This document shows positions 15,734 through 24,731 of a DNA stretch of 64,000 nt, in pieces. The stretch's first letter is position 1. Every line of letters starts with the position of its first letter. The DNA comes from Pseudocolwellia agarivorans (GTDB lineage Bacteria > Pseudomonadota > Gammaproteobacteria > Enterobacterales > Alteromonadaceae): positions 1 to 64,000 of the forward strand of contig NZ_MUZU01000008.1 in the NCBI RefSeq assembly GCF_002000085.1. Direction: 5' to 3'. Under the pieces are notes generated by a model. It did no database searches and was not told the DNA's origin. It saw only the letters and a list, made by a program, of their open reading frames with translations. The translations under genes were made by a program, and so were the position numbers.

Positions 15734-17422
15734 ATGACAAACATTATTCGTTATTTTAAACAGATCCAATTAACCACTAATCAATTGTTACTACTAACCT
15801 GTAGCTATATTGCATTGATATTAAACCTGCCATTTTTACTTAAAATATCAACGGCTATCACCTCATTAAGTAATTACAATATTTGGTTTTTATTATCACT
15901 ACCTATTTTTTTACTGTGTTTATCACTCGTAATACAAGGGTTATTGGCCTTTCGGTGGATAACTAAATTTGTATTAATATTAACGGTTATATGTGCTGCT
16001 TTAATTTTTTATGCAACGGTTACCTATGGTATTGTTTTTGATTATGGCATGGTGCAAAACACGGTTGAAACAGATACAGCCGAGGCACTTTCTTATATAA
16101 ATATTTACGCCATTGTTTTTTTTCTTATATTCGCCGTTATCCCAGCTTGGTTAATTTACACCGTTAAATTAACGTATAAACCCTTTGTAAAAGAGTTACT
16201 CACTCGTATAAAGCTACTCAGTGTAAGCCTAATGGTTGTTGTAATTATTGGTTCTATATTCTCTTCTAACTATGCCTCTGTAGGTCGCAATAACAAAGAT
16301 CTTATTAGCTACATAACACCTTATAAAATGTTCGATGCCTCATTCAAGTTCGTTAGAGATAGGTATTTTTACCCTCCTTTAAAATTTCAGGTGTTAGATA
16401 CAAAACCATCCATTGAACGAACCAATCATAAAAAACATGTCACCGTTTTAGTGTTAGGAGAAACCGCTCGTTCAACAAGCTTTTCATTAAACGGTTATGA
16501 AAAAGAAACCAATAAATACACGAACAAACTGGGGGTTGTGTCGTTTTCTAACGTGACATCTTGCGGTACAGCTACTGCTGTTTCAGTACCTTGTATGTTT
16601 TCAAGACTCAATAAAAACAACTACGATAAACGCAGAGCTATATCGCAACAAAATGTGGTTGATATTGTACGATTAGCCGGAGCTGACGTACTATGGATAA
16701 GCAACAATAATGGCAGCTGCAAAGGGGTTTGTACTCGAGTGCCATCTAAAAAAATAGTGACTGACAAGAGCAACCCTTTATGTGATGGCGAATATTGTTA
16801 CGACGAGGTTTTACTTAAACCTTTAAAAGAAAAGCTGAATAACCTAACCAATGAAAACACCTTAATTGTACTACACATGATTGGCTCTCATGGCCCTACT
16901 TATTTCAAAAGATACCCCGAGAGTAAGCGTATATTCACTCCAGACTGCCAGCGAAGCGACATTCAAAATTGTACACATGAACAACTCATCAATTCTTACG
17001 ATAATACGATTGCTTATACCGACTATGTGCTTTCACAGGTGATAGCTGAAATAGATAACTTAGCAGTAACCCATAATGTTGAAACCTCTATGTTATACGT
17101 TTCTGACCATGGTGAATCGTTAGGAGAAAAAGGCGCTTATTTACATGGTCTACCCTACGCATTTGCACCTGATGAACAAACCCATGTTCCTATGATTTAC
17201 TGGAATGATGACAAACAAACAGACTTCAATCTAAATTGCCTAGATGGAATATCTCAACAGGCGCTTAATCACGATAATATTTTCGATACAGTATTGAGCA
17301 TGATGTCTGTTCGAACTAAAACCTATCGCCCTAACAACGATCCTTTTATACATTGTAAGTCGCAAGTAGCTATTGCACGAACTACTGTCACTAACGAGTT
17401 AAATCAAGAGAGAATAAACTAG
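15734..17422 (+). CDS. eptA: Lipid A phosphoethanolamine transferase
   Basis: A 562-residue inner membrane enzyme that transfers phosphoethanolamine from phosphatidylethanolamine to lipid A phosphates, lowering negative charge and polymyxin binding. Five N-terminal membrane helices (within about 20-195) precede a periplasmic alkaline-phosphatase-fold domain. GETARS holds the nucleophile Thr244; other family marks are CGTATAVSVPCMFS, HMIGSHGPTYFKRYP and SDHGESLGEKGAYLHG with metal ligands Asp and His. Several Cys would form disulfides. The ATG at 15734 lies 10 bases after the upstream stop and gives the normal N-terminus; an upstream in-frame ATG overlaps that gene and is rejected. It overlaps dgkA by one base. 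Confidence 0.93.
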   Translation: MTNIIRYFKQIQLTTNQLLLLTCSYIALILNLPFLLKISTAITSLSNYNIWFLLSLPIFLLCLSLVIQGLLAFRWITKFVLILTVICAALIFYATVTYGIVFDYGMVQNTVETDTAEALSYINIYAIVFFLIFAVIPAWLIYTVKLTYKPFVKELLTRIKLLSVSLMVVVIIGSIFSSNYASVGRNNKDLISYITPYKMFDASFKFVRDRYFYPPLKFQVLDTKPSIERTNHKKHVTVLVLGETARSTSFSLNGYEKETNKYTNKLGVVSFSNVTSCGTATAVSVPCMFSRLNKNNYDKRRAISQQNVVDIVRLAGADVLWISNNNGSCKGVCTRVPSKKIVTDKSNPLCDGEYCYDEVLLKPLKEKLNNLTNENTLIVLHMIGSHGPTYFKRYPESKRIFTPDCQRSDIQNCTHEQLINSYDNTIAYTDYVLSQVIAEIDNLAVTHNVETSMLYVSDHGESLGEKGAYLHGLPYAFAPDEQTHVPMIYWNDDKQTDFNLNCLDGISQQALNHDNIFDTVLSMMSVRTKTYRPNNDPFIHCKSQVAIARTTVTNELNQERIN

Positions 17423-17787
17423 TGTTTGATAATAAAAACAAGCCAACAGGCCTAAAACGTATATACCTTGCCTCGTTAAATTCTTTTAGAGCATTTAAAT
17501 GGTTGTATCAAAACGAATCAGCTTTTAAGCAAGAAATTCTCCTGCTGATTGCGGCTATACCCGCCACCTTTTTGTTTAATATTAGCTATAAAGAACAAGT
17601 TATTTTGATTTTATCTATCCTCTTTATTATTTTTACTGAGATCATAAATACAGCGATTGAAGCAGTTGTAGACCGAATTGGATTAGAAATACATCACCTA
17701 TCAGGATTAGCGAAAGACTTAGGATCTGCGGCAGTTTTTATTAGTATGATAATCGCGGCAAGCACTTGGGCGGTGATATTGCTATAA
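17422..17787 (+). CDS. dgkA: Diacylglycerol kinase
   Basis: A 121-residue inner membrane kinase with three helices that turns diacylglycerol into phosphatidic acid. The hallmark EIINTAIEAVVDRI contains the catalytic Glu, and GLAKDLGSAAVFI follows as in E. coli DgkA. The start is GTG, sharing its G with the eptA stop TAG, so the two genes are coupled. EptA releases diacylglycerol from phosphatidylethanolamine, so DgkA recycles its by-product; eptA-dgkA pairs are known in other gammaproteobacteria. Confidence 0.95.
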   Translation: MFDNKNKPTGLKRIYLASLNSFRAFKWLYQNESAFKQEILLLIAAIPATFLFNISYKEQVILILSILFIIFTEIINTAIEAVVDRIGLEIHHLSGLAKDLGSAAVFISMIIAASTWAVILL

Positions 17788-17820
17788 GTTCTTAATCTTG
17801 AGGTTTCTGCTCTTTTTTCC

Positions 17821-17872
17821 AAGCTAAATATCAGTTTAAGTTAAGTTAACCTTAAGTTTCGTTATTTAAAGT
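17821..17872 (+). promoter_or_regulatory. PmrA-box-like promoter of the LtaS-like gene
   Basis: GTTAAG-TTAAC-CTTAAG at 17840-17856, with a -10 TAAAGT at 17867-17872 at the same distance as in the 14060 site. Transcription should begin near 17879, which would leave no leader for a GTG at 17880 and so favours the ATG at 17907. Confidence 0.66.
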
Positions 17873-17906
17873 AAGCATTGTGTTTTATTTAAAGATATTC
17901 AATACA

Positions 17907-19898
17907 ATGCTTACTACTGCTTTTTACTTAATACGTCCTTTTATACTGTTTACCTTGTTACTGGTTTTTACCTTGTTTGTTTCTAGACTGGGATTAGGAC
18001 TCTGGCAGTTTGATCGTTTTGACACCATTCAATCTTTTATCACGCTTTTATTAAGTGGTATCAGAATCGATTTAAGTACTATAGGGTATTTATTAATTAT
18101 TCCAGCCATCATTCACCCTTGGGTTATGCTTTTTTTCAAAAAAAACAAGGTCTGGTTAGCAACACTGAATGTGATATTTTTTGCAATATTCATTAGTATT
18201 TTATTTTTTGAATTGGCTACACCAGCCTTTATTATTGAGTACGGTTTTCGCCCTAATCGCTTGTTTATAGAGTACTTAGCATACCCTAACGAAGTAATAA
18301 AAATGCTCGTTAATGGGCATTTAGTAACGCTGATTGTTGTTGTGGTATTACTTATACTGCCTTGCAAAATTTGTTTAAAAGTATTTACCAATATTCTTGC
18401 TCAAAAAAATAATCCTACGCAAAATAACATCACCTCATCAGCTATTTCGTTTGTTGTTTTATTATTAGTATTATTTTCATTTGCTCGTGGCACTTTTGGT
18501 CATAGACCTATAAACCCTTCTTTTGTTTATTTCTCAACAGATCCTTTAATTAACTCCTTAACACTTAATTCAATATATAGCGTAGCTCATGCTTTTAAAC
18601 AGCTTGGAGACGAGAAAAATGCAGCTAAAATGTATGGAAAAATGGAGCAATCTAAAGCTATAGAAATAATTAGACATGAAACCGGGCTAGCAACTAATAC
18701 CTTTAAATCTTCCGACCAACCCTCATTAAATACCCGTTTGCCGGTTTATCAAGGCAAACCCAAAAACCTTGTTATTATTCTTGAAGAAAGCTTAGGCGCA
18801 CAATTTGTCTCTTCTTTAGGTGGGCTGCCACTTACGCCAGAGTTAGATAAATTAAGCAATAATGCTTGGGCCTTTAAAAACTTGTATGCCACAGGTACTC
18901 GCTCGGTTAGAGGCATTGAAGCGGTTATTACCGGATTTACTCCAACCCCTGCTAGAGCCGTTGTAAAATTAGATAATTCTCAACATAACTTTTTTACCAT
19001 TGCCAATTTATTGAAAGCTAACAATTACACTACACAATTTATTTATGGGGGTGAAAGCCATTTTGATAATATGAAAAGCTTCTTCTTAGGTAATGGTTTT
19101 ACCGATATAGTTGATTTTAATGATATAGAAAAACCTAAATTTGTTGGTTCGTGGGGAGCAAGTGATGAAGACTTATTTAACCAAGCCGACATTGAATTGA
19201 ATAAATTACATCAATCAAATAAGCCCTTTTTTAGTTTTATCTTTTCATCAAGTAATCACGACCCTTTTGAAATACCAGACAATATTGTTACCCCGATAAA
19301 ATATGCTGAAGATCAAAAAGCACATTACGACTCAAAAGAATTATCTCGCCATAAAGCGATTCAATATGCTGACTATGCCTTAGGAAAATTTATAGCCAAA
19401 GCCAAAACACAAGCTTATTGGAAAGACACGGTTTTTTTAATTGTGGCAGATCATGACGCGAGAGCATTAGGTAATGATTTAGTGCCCATTAAAAACTTTC
19501 ATATCCCTGGCGTTATACTCAACTCAGGTAAAGACGCAAGAATGGACGAAAGAGTGGTAAGCCAAATAGATTTAGCGCCAACGCTACTTTCGTTAATCGG
19601 CATTAAAAATACATCGCCTATGTTAGGCCATGATCTTAACCAAAAAGAAGCATCAGGAAGAGCTATGATGCAATACGCCGATAATTTTGCCTATATGGAA
19701 GGTAATAACGTTACTATTTTACAACCACAAAAAAGCCCCATGAGTTTTTTATACGATGCTGCGAGTAAAAAACTCACTAGCACAAAAGACAACGCTGAAC
19801 TCGCCGAAATAGCTTTAGCCCATGTATTATGGGGGTGTTTAGCATATAAAAACCAATGGTATAAATTTGAAAATACACAAATACTTACCAACAACTGA
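17907..19898 (+). CDS. LtaS-like sulfatase-family phosphoglycerol/headgroup transferase
   Basis: About 663 residues: five N-terminal membrane helices (roughly 1-165) and a periplasmic sulfatase-fold domain. Metal and catalytic marks of the lipoteichoic acid synthase/OpgB family are visible: IILEES, the nucleophile in TGTRSVRG (Thr331), FIYGGESHFDNM, SSSNHDPFE and VADHDAR. In Gram-negative relatives the donor is usually phosphatidylglycerol and the acceptor varies (glucans or unknown glycans), so the product here is not known. A GTG at 17880 is in frame, but the predicted transcript start lies right next to it. The shared box with the eptA operon suggests joint control. Confidence 0.82.
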   Translation: MLTTAFYLIRPFILFTLLLVFTLFVSRLGLGLWQFDRFDTIQSFITLLLSGIRIDLSTIGYLLIIPAIIHPWVMLFFKKNKVWLATLNVIFFAIFISILFFELATPAFIIEYGFRPNRLFIEYLAYPNEVIKMLVNGHLVTLIVVVVLLILPCKICLKVFTNILAQKNNPTQNNITSSAISFVVLLLVLFSFARGTFGHRPINPSFVYFSTDPLINSLTLNSIYSVAHAFKQLGDEKNAAKMYGKMEQSKAIEIIRHETGLATNTFKSSDQPSLNTRLPVYQGKPKNLVIILEESLGAQFVSSLGGLPLTPELDKLSNNAWAFKNLYATGTRSVRGIEAVITGFTPTPARAVVKLDNSQHNFFTIANLLKANNYTTQFIYGGESHFDNMKSFFLGNGFTDIVDFNDIEKPKFVGSWGASDEDLFNQADIELNKLHQSNKPFFSFIFSSSNHDPFEIPDNIVTPIKYAEDQKAHYDSKELSRHKAIQYADYALGKFIAKAKTQAYWKDTVFLIVADHDARALGNDLVPIKNFHIPGVILNSGKDARMDERVVSQIDLAPTLLSLIGIKNTSPMLGHDLNQKEASGRAMMQYADNFAYMEGNNVTILQPQKSPMSFLYDAASKKLTSTKDNAELAEIALAHVLWGCLAYKNQWYKFENTQILTNN

Positions 19899-19917
19899 AA
19901 ATAAATAATAAATTTTA

Positions 19918-19948
19918 TTGGAAAGGCACCGAACACCCCCTATATAAT
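19918..19948 (+). promoter_or_regulatory. Putative sigma-70 promoter of small secreted protein gene
   Basis: A perfect -10 TATAAT at 19943-19948 lies 30 bases before the ATG; a partial -35 TTGGAA at 19918-19923 gives a 19-base spacer, slightly long. Confidence 0.4.
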
Positions 19949-19977
19949 AAAGAGTAATTCAACAATAAAAGCATAAA

Positions 19978-20274
19978 ATGTTAAAACTTTTATATTCGCT
20001 ATCACTATTAATCATCTCAAGTCTCTCGTTATCTAATGAGCGAATTGATGTTGACCTAAATAATGCAAGCAATATTAATGTTCCGTTTAATTTAGACACG
20101 CCTCCAGAAGACGAACATGAATTAGATATAAAAGCTAAACCGCCTTTATTCTATTTAGGTTTACAAACATTACCTAAAACTAACGAAAAATCAGTTTCTA
20201 CACAGAGTAACTCCCTCCCCCTTAATTATATTTTATCTTTTAAACAACAACGCGCTCCTCCTCTATATTCCTAA
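19978..20274 (+). CDS. Small secreted protein of unknown function
   Basis: A 98-residue protein with a signal peptide (MLKLLYSLSLLIISSLSLS, cleaved before NERI). The mature part is short, polar, rich in Pro and Leu, and shows no family I recognise. It has its own candidate promoter and is not obviously part of the LtaS-like transcript, since a TATAAT lies between them. Coding status rests on the signal peptide, the promoter and the uninterrupted frame. Confidence 0.5.
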   Translation: MLKLLYSLSLLIISSLSLSNERIDVDLNNASNINVPFNLDTPPEDEHELDIKAKPPLFYLGLQTLPKTNEKSVSTQSNSLPLNYILSFKQQRAPPLYS

Positions 20275-20507
20275 ATCTTTGTTTTATAAAAATTAGACTT
20301 ATTAATACGTTTAAAAATTATTTGTTTTAACCACAAATAATGTAATTAAGTGATGTTAATCATCTCAACAATAATTTTTATAATTTCACCTAAAAAATTA
20401 CAAATATTTAGCTAATAAGCTGTTGTTTAAATAAATAAAAAAGCGATTTCGATACAGCGTATCTGTTTATCGATTGCTGACTTTTAAAAGATTATTAAGG
20501 AAAACTC

Positions 20508-21074
20508 ATGAAAAAATTAACATTACATACCCTAGAGTTAGTTGACGAAATTATATCTCCCGATCAATTTATCGAAATGACATTACTTTCACCCGCGACT
20601 GATTTTTTTACTGACTTTAAAAAACATAAAGCATTAGTGATTGAAGCAAATACTTTAGCCACTGACGCATTAAAGTTAATGCAAAAATCTCATGTACAAA
20701 TGGAAATTGTGGTATCTGAAAATTCAAAATTTTTAGGCGTAATAAGTACTAAAGAGTTAACAGAGCGCCACATAATGCAAAAAGTATTCAACGGAGCAAT
20801 AAGAGAAGAAATCACCGTTGAAGATATGATGATACCTCGTGATGATTTACATGCATTTTCTTATAGCGACATTAAAAAATCGAATATTAATAATGTAATC
20901 AATACGCTAAAAAATTACGGGTTACGTCATTGTTTAGTAATAGATAAAGAAAATCATCATATTAGAGGTGTAATCTCATCAAGTGATATAGCACGCAAGC
21001 TACAACTACCTATTGAAATTAATACCGCAACTTCTTTTAGTCGTATCTTTGAAAAGGTTCAAGCGGCTATTTAA
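20508..21074 (+). CDS. CBS-pair domain protein
   Basis: A 188-residue cytoplasmic protein with two CBS motifs, about 40-90 (ANTLATDALKLMQKSHVQ, FLGVIST) and 105-170 (VEDMMIPRDDL, GLRHCLVIDKENHHIRGVISSSDIARKL). CBS pairs bind adenine nucleotides or related ligands and act as sensors, alone or attached to enzymes and channels. This one is free-standing. A clear AAGGAAAA ribosome site precedes the ATG. A terminator follows, so it is probably monocistronic. Confidence 0.8.
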   Translation: MKKLTLHTLELVDEIISPDQFIEMTLLSPATDFFTDFKKHKALVIEANTLATDALKLMQKSHVQMEIVVSENSKFLGVISTKELTERHIMQKVFNGAIREEITVEDMMIPRDDLHAFSYSDIKKSNINNVINTLKNYGLRHCLVIDKENHHIRGVISSSDIARKLQLPIEINTATSFSRIFEKVQAAI

Positions 21075-21111
21075 TACACTTTATTTTTAACGTATATCCG
21101 TTAACAACCAA

Positions 21112-21143
21112 GAAGAGGTGCCAATAATATTAGCACCTCTTTT
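21112..21143 (+). terminator. Rho-independent terminator after the CBS gene
   Basis: AAGAGGTGC pairs with GCACCTCTT (nine bases each) around an 11-base loop, followed by TTTG. Confidence 0.75.
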
Positions 21144-21201
21144 GTTATATACCGCACTATTTTGATTAACCAAAACTATTGTAAAAACTACTGGAACCCC
21201 G

Positions 21202-22446
21202 ATGCTAGAATACATTCTAATTTTCATTGCATTACTTGCACTGTTAAGTATTGTTTTTGAAGAAGTTACTCATATCAACAAAGCAACTACCACACTTTTT
21301 TTAGGCTGTATTTCATGGCTTATTTTATTTATGAATGCCGCACCGGGTCACGATAAACTTATCACTCACCAGCTCAACGAAAACCTTTTAGAAATAGCCG
21401 TACTATGGCTGTTTCTTATGTCTACCATGACCTTTGTCGCCTATTTAAATGCCAAAGGTATTATACAAATGGCTGTTCAGCGTTTATTTCCCGCTGAAAT
21501 TTCCGCTAAAGCCTTAATGTTTCTTGTGGCTATATTTTCTTTAGTTCTTTCTGCAATTTGCGACAACGTAACCGCGACCTTAGTCTCATTAACATTATTA
21601 GAATCTTTTAACTTACCTAAAAAAACTAAGCTTAGAATGGCCATTTTAATTGTGTTCGCGGTTAACTCAGGCGGTGTAGCACTTATAACAGGTGACGTTA
21701 CTACACTGATGATATTTTTAGATGGCCATGTAAAAATGTCACAATTATTTCTCTTACTTTTACCTTCTTTAGCCAGTGTCATGTTTTTAGCCGCTTTACT
21801 ATCAAAAGGAGCCAGAGGAAAAGTAGTTACTGAATCTATTCCTAATAACTACGAACGCGTTGATATTTATATCGCTGTTATATTTTTTGGTACCATAGTA
21901 ATGACCATGCTAATGAATGTTCTGTATGGCATTCCACCTGTACTTACCTTTTTAACAGGCTTATCGCTGATGTTTTTAATCGGCAGAATTTATAGAAACG
22001 ATGCCGAAGAAACCCAAATATTAGAATACATACGTAAAATAGAATACGACACTTTATTGTTTTTCTTAGGAATTTTATTACTTGTTGGTATGTTAAAAGA
22101 AATTGGAATATTAACCCTTGTTGCTCAAATATATGCCAACTTCGATCCTAATATATCAAGCTATTTTGCAGGTATTGGTTCAGCATTATTAGACAACGTA
22201 CCTTTAACAGCAGCCTTATTAAAAGCAACACCTGTACTTAATACTCCACAATGGTTAGCATTAACTTATGCTGTGGGTGTAGGTGGTTCGTTACTGGTTA
22301 TAGGATCTGCCGCGGGTATTATTGCCATGAGCAAAATGAAAGAAATTACGTTTATGTCTTACATGCGCTACATTCCAGCATTACTTGCCGCCTATACTTT
22401 AGGTTATGTATTAACGATACTATTGGCTAATTACTTTTTTAATTAA
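21202..22446 (+). CDS. nhaD: NhaD-type Na+/H+ antiporter
   Basis: A 414-residue integral membrane protein of the ion transporter (ArsB/NhaD) superfamily with about twelve hydrophobic helices. NhaD features are FEEVTHINKATT near the N-terminus, the CDNVTATL helix with acidic Asp, NSGGVALITGDVTTLMIF, and the second-half counterpart LLDNVPLTAALLKA. It exports Na+ in exchange for H+, a common need in marine bacteria. The next gene starts 14 bases downstream, so the two may be one transcript. Confidence 0.9.
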   Translation: MLEYILIFIALLALLSIVFEEVTHINKATTTLFLGCISWLILFMNAAPGHDKLITHQLNENLLEIAVLWLFLMSTMTFVAYLNAKGIIQMAVQRLFPAEISAKALMFLVAIFSLVLSAICDNVTATLVSLTLLESFNLPKKTKLRMAILIVFAVNSGGVALITGDVTTLMIFLDGHVKMSQLFLLLLPSLASVMFLAALLSKGARGKVVTESIPNNYERVDIYIAVIFFGTIVMTMLMNVLYGIPPVLTFLTGLSLMFLIGRIYRNDAEETQILEYIRKIEYDTLLFFLGILLLVGMLKEIGILTLVAQIYANFDPNISSYFAGIGSALLDNVPLTAALLKATPVLNTPQWLALTYAVGVGGSLLVIGSAAGIIAMSKMKEITFMSYMRYIPALLAAYTLGYVLTILLANYFFN

Positions 22447-22460
22447 TCTCAGGTAAAGCA

Positions 22461-23132
22461 TTGATAAATAAGTTACCCCAGTGGATAAAACACAGCGCAT
22501 TTATTTTAGCCCTCGTTGCAGGGTGCATAAATGCGATAGGTTTATTAGGTTTTGAACACCAATCGGTATCTCATGTTTCAGGTACCGTTACACTGGTAGG
22601 AACCACTTGGGTTAATGGCTCAACACACGCCTCACTACAATTATTAGGTATATTAATATCGTTTCTTTTAGGTGCGAGTTTGTCTGGTTTTATTGTGCAT
22701 TCAAGCACCCTTAAAATAGGACGCAATTATGATGTTTGCTTAGTTGCAGAATCTATATTGATATTTATCGCATACTTCTTATTAACCAATCATTCATTTT
22801 ACGGACTATTTGCCGCCACAGCAGCATGTGGCGTTCAAAACGCCCTTGCCACAAGTTACAGCGGAGCCATTATACGCTCAACGCATTTAACCGGTATTTT
22901 TACAGATTTAGGACTTATGTTAGGTTCAGCCCTGAAAGGAAAACCATTCGACAAAGGTAAAGCAAAACTATTTATTTTTATTATTTTAGGGTTTGTTTTA
23001 GGTGGAACCTTAGGGACTTATTTATTCGCTTATTTTGAGTTTTCTGCGCTGTTATTTCCCGCTGTTATTTGTTTACTTCTCGCGGCTATTTATCATTTCA
23101 CCATTAAGCACACAGTAAATGCAAAAGTGTAG
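22461..23132 (+). CDS. DUF1275 (YoaK-like) membrane protein
   Basis: A 223-residue protein with six hydrophobic segments. It matches the YoaK/DUF1275 family: ALVAGCINAIGLLGFEH, SHVSGTVTLVG, ACGVQNALATSYSGAIIRSTHLTGIFTDLG. The function of the family is not settled. The start is TTG with AGGTAAAG seven bases upstream. It lies just behind nhaD and may be co-transcribed. Confidence 0.85.
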   Translation: MINKLPQWIKHSAFILALVAGCINAIGLLGFEHQSVSHVSGTVTLVGTTWVNGSTHASLQLLGILISFLLGASLSGFIVHSSTLKIGRNYDVCLVAESILIFIAYFLLTNHSFYGLFAATAACGVQNALATSYSGAIIRSTHLTGIFTDLGLMLGSALKGKPFDKGKAKLFIFIILGFVLGGTLGTYLFAYFEFSALLFPAVICLLLAAIYHFTIKHTVNAKV

Positions 23133-23743
23133 GTAATCTGAATTTGGGTTAGGTAAGATAAAAAGCAGTCTCAATCTCATCAGCGGATTATTATTGAGAT
23201 GTATAAGTAATAGCTCTGCAACTTGAACATCATCCACCTAAAATCAAGTTAGCTGCCCCTTGATATACAGATGGTTAAAAAAAAAGCCACTCATACCACA
23301 TTGCCCTTGTCAGTTATGTAAAGTTAGCATACTGCGGTTTATATGTGAGATAAATCCAGAGATTGATATAAACAAAACAGCAAAAACGAGTTACAACTAT
23401 TTAAAATCAAAGAGTTAACCTGGTTAATCGCCTTGACTAATAGTCGTTGTGTGTTTAAAAAAGATGATTGCTTATTACGTGAAAATTAGGTGTAATAAAG
23501 AATAATAAACGCTGAGTGATGCAGGGATAGTTTAAAAATGATAGACACTCCCACTAAATTGACTTGATGTAACTTACGTTACAAAAAACAATTTTCCATA
23601 GCACCAAAGCTAGCAGGTAGCGCCTCAATCCAATAAGTGATTATGCAACACAAACGGTGTGTAGCATAAAGACTAAATTGTTAGCACTAGCGCAGGCTGC
23701 GTAGTTTATCAAATTAATATCTACATAAATAATAAGGATCGTT
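23133..23743. other. Gene-free 611-bp stretch
   Basis: No credible gene on either strand; stops are frequent in all frames. The region is somewhat less AT-rich in patches than neighbouring spacers and could contain decayed sequence, but I recognise nothing in it except the hairpin at 23641-23669. It separates core-like genes from an unrecognised accessory module. Confidence 0.6.
23641..23669 (+). other. Long imperfect hairpin upstream of accessory module
   Basis: TTATGCAACACA (23641-23652) pairs with TGTGTAGCATAA (23658-23669), 11 of 12 bases, around AACGG. No T tract follows, so it is not a standard terminator. It lies 75 bases before the ATG at 23744. It could be a single-stranded recombination-type site or a leader structure; neither is shown. 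Confidence 0.4.
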
Positions 23744-24298
23744 ATGTCATCAAATATATCTATTGAAAAATTACCATATAATATTCAAAGCAATAAAATT
23801 TCTCAGCTAGTATTTTTAGCAAATATCATTGGAATTCGAAAAGAATTACTGATTAACGCAGGGCAAAAAGAAATAGATGCAATTTGCGCTACTATTCTCT
23901 ACAGGCACCTTCCGCAAGCCCAAAGAAACTATGCTATGCAACTTATTCGCTCAGTGAATAACAGACCGTTACAGGGAAAGTTAATAGAAAATGTATTATT
24001 AACAACATTTGTAAATCCACAATGGGGGATTTGGTCTCTAACAAATAAAGAGCTCGAGTCAGATCAAGAATTCCATCAGCTTTTAGATAACTTAGCAAGC
24101 TATATAGGAATAAGTGCTTCTTTTATGGGGGTTAAGGATATATATGAAGCATTTAGAAAAAATAAGAAGTTGGGCCGTGCTGGCTTAGTTTTACTTGTGA
24201 TATTTGGCGCTGTAGCTTTTAATAAGTCGGAGCTAAATAAAGTTAATAAAGAGCTAAAAAATAGAAGTGTAGTATTAACATCAGAGTTATATAAATAA
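23744..24298 (+). CDS. Hypothetical protein with C-terminal membrane segment
   Basis: A 184-residue protein I do not recognise. Residues 1-140 are soluble and helix-rich (LVFLANIIGIRKELLINAGQ; AICATILYRHLPQAQRNYA); residues about 150-162 are hydrophobic (LVLLVIFGAVAF), followed by a short Lys/Glu-rich tail, so it may be tail-anchored. AAGGAT lies six bases before the ATG. It overlaps the next gene by one base (TAATG), so they are likely a functional pair. Confidence 0.62.
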   Translation: MSSNISIEKLPYNIQSNKISQLVFLANIIGIRKELLINAGQKEIDAICATILYRHLPQAQRNYAMQLIRSVNNRPLQGKLIENVLLTTFVNPQWGIWSLTNKELESDQEFHQLLDNLASYIGISASFMGVKDIYEAFRKNKKLGRAGLVLLVIFGAVAFNKSELNKVNKELKNRSVVLTSELYK

Positions 24299-24519
24299 TG
24301 ATTAACATTCTATATTATGTAGCCGTTTCTATTTTTGCGATTTATCTTTGGAATGACGCCCCTGAACAACATAAAGATAACTTATTCTATTTGGCAATTA
24401 TCTGCTCTCAAGTAGGTTTTTATATTTTATCAAAGAAGCTAGATTGTCTTAAAACTAAAATATTACAACTTGAAACTGAAAAAAACAGTGGTGCGAACAA
24501 ACAATTGAGCAAGGACTAA
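24298..24519 (+). CDS. Small membrane protein of unknown function
   Basis: A 73-residue protein with two hydrophobic segments (about 3-18 and 28-45) and a polar, coiled-coil-like tail (KTKILQLETEKN). No family recognised. Its ATG overlaps the stop of the upstream gene, indicating translational coupling. Confidence 0.55.
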   Translation: MINILYYVAVSIFAIYLWNDAPEQHKDNLFYLAIICSQVGFYILSKKLDCLKTKILQLETEKNSGANKQLSKD

Positions 24520-24523
24520 TACT

Positions 24524-24731
24524 GTGGGCTCACTCGCCTCGATCGGTTTTAGCCTTTTAATTATGCATTGAGTCTGTAGAGTTCCACGAGTCTTTTAATG
24601 CTTTCGATAAAATAGCCCTAGAATCAATTGAAAAAATTGCGTTTAGAGAAGCTAGCTCACATCAATCGTCACCTAAAGAATATAAGTTTTGGAAGTCTAT
24701 TTATTTTGGATGTAAAATTAATGCTAAATAA
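24524..24731 (+). pseudogene. Possible broken short gene between accessory genes
   Basis: A GTG at 24524 opens a frame encoding a hydrophobic start (VGSLASIGFSLLIMH) that stops at 24571. In the next frame, 24561-24731 is open and encodes a protein-like stretch (ESVEFHESFNAFDKIALES, then EYKFWKSIYFG) with no start codon of its own, ending in TAA eight bases inside the next gene. One base change in length near 24560-24570 would join them. This fits a frameshifted gene that once overlapped its neighbour; chance is the alternative. Confidence 0.3.

Noticed and set aside
17880-17906. GTG start for the LtaS-like gene
   Set aside because: The predicted transcript start falls at about 17879, so the GTG would have no leader. 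Not fully excluded, since leaderless translation exists.
23641-23743. Integron attC site or gene cassette array
   Set aside because: The hairpin is followed by GTTAGC, but R and L core pairs are not recognisable and there is no integrase or repeated site in the window.
23133-23743. Degraded insertion sequence
   Set aside because: No transposase fragment or paired terminal repeat could be recognised in either strand.
24628-24720. Upstream TTG start for the secreted protein
   Set aside because: It places 31 charged residues before the signal peptide; the ATG at 24721 begins at the signal peptide.
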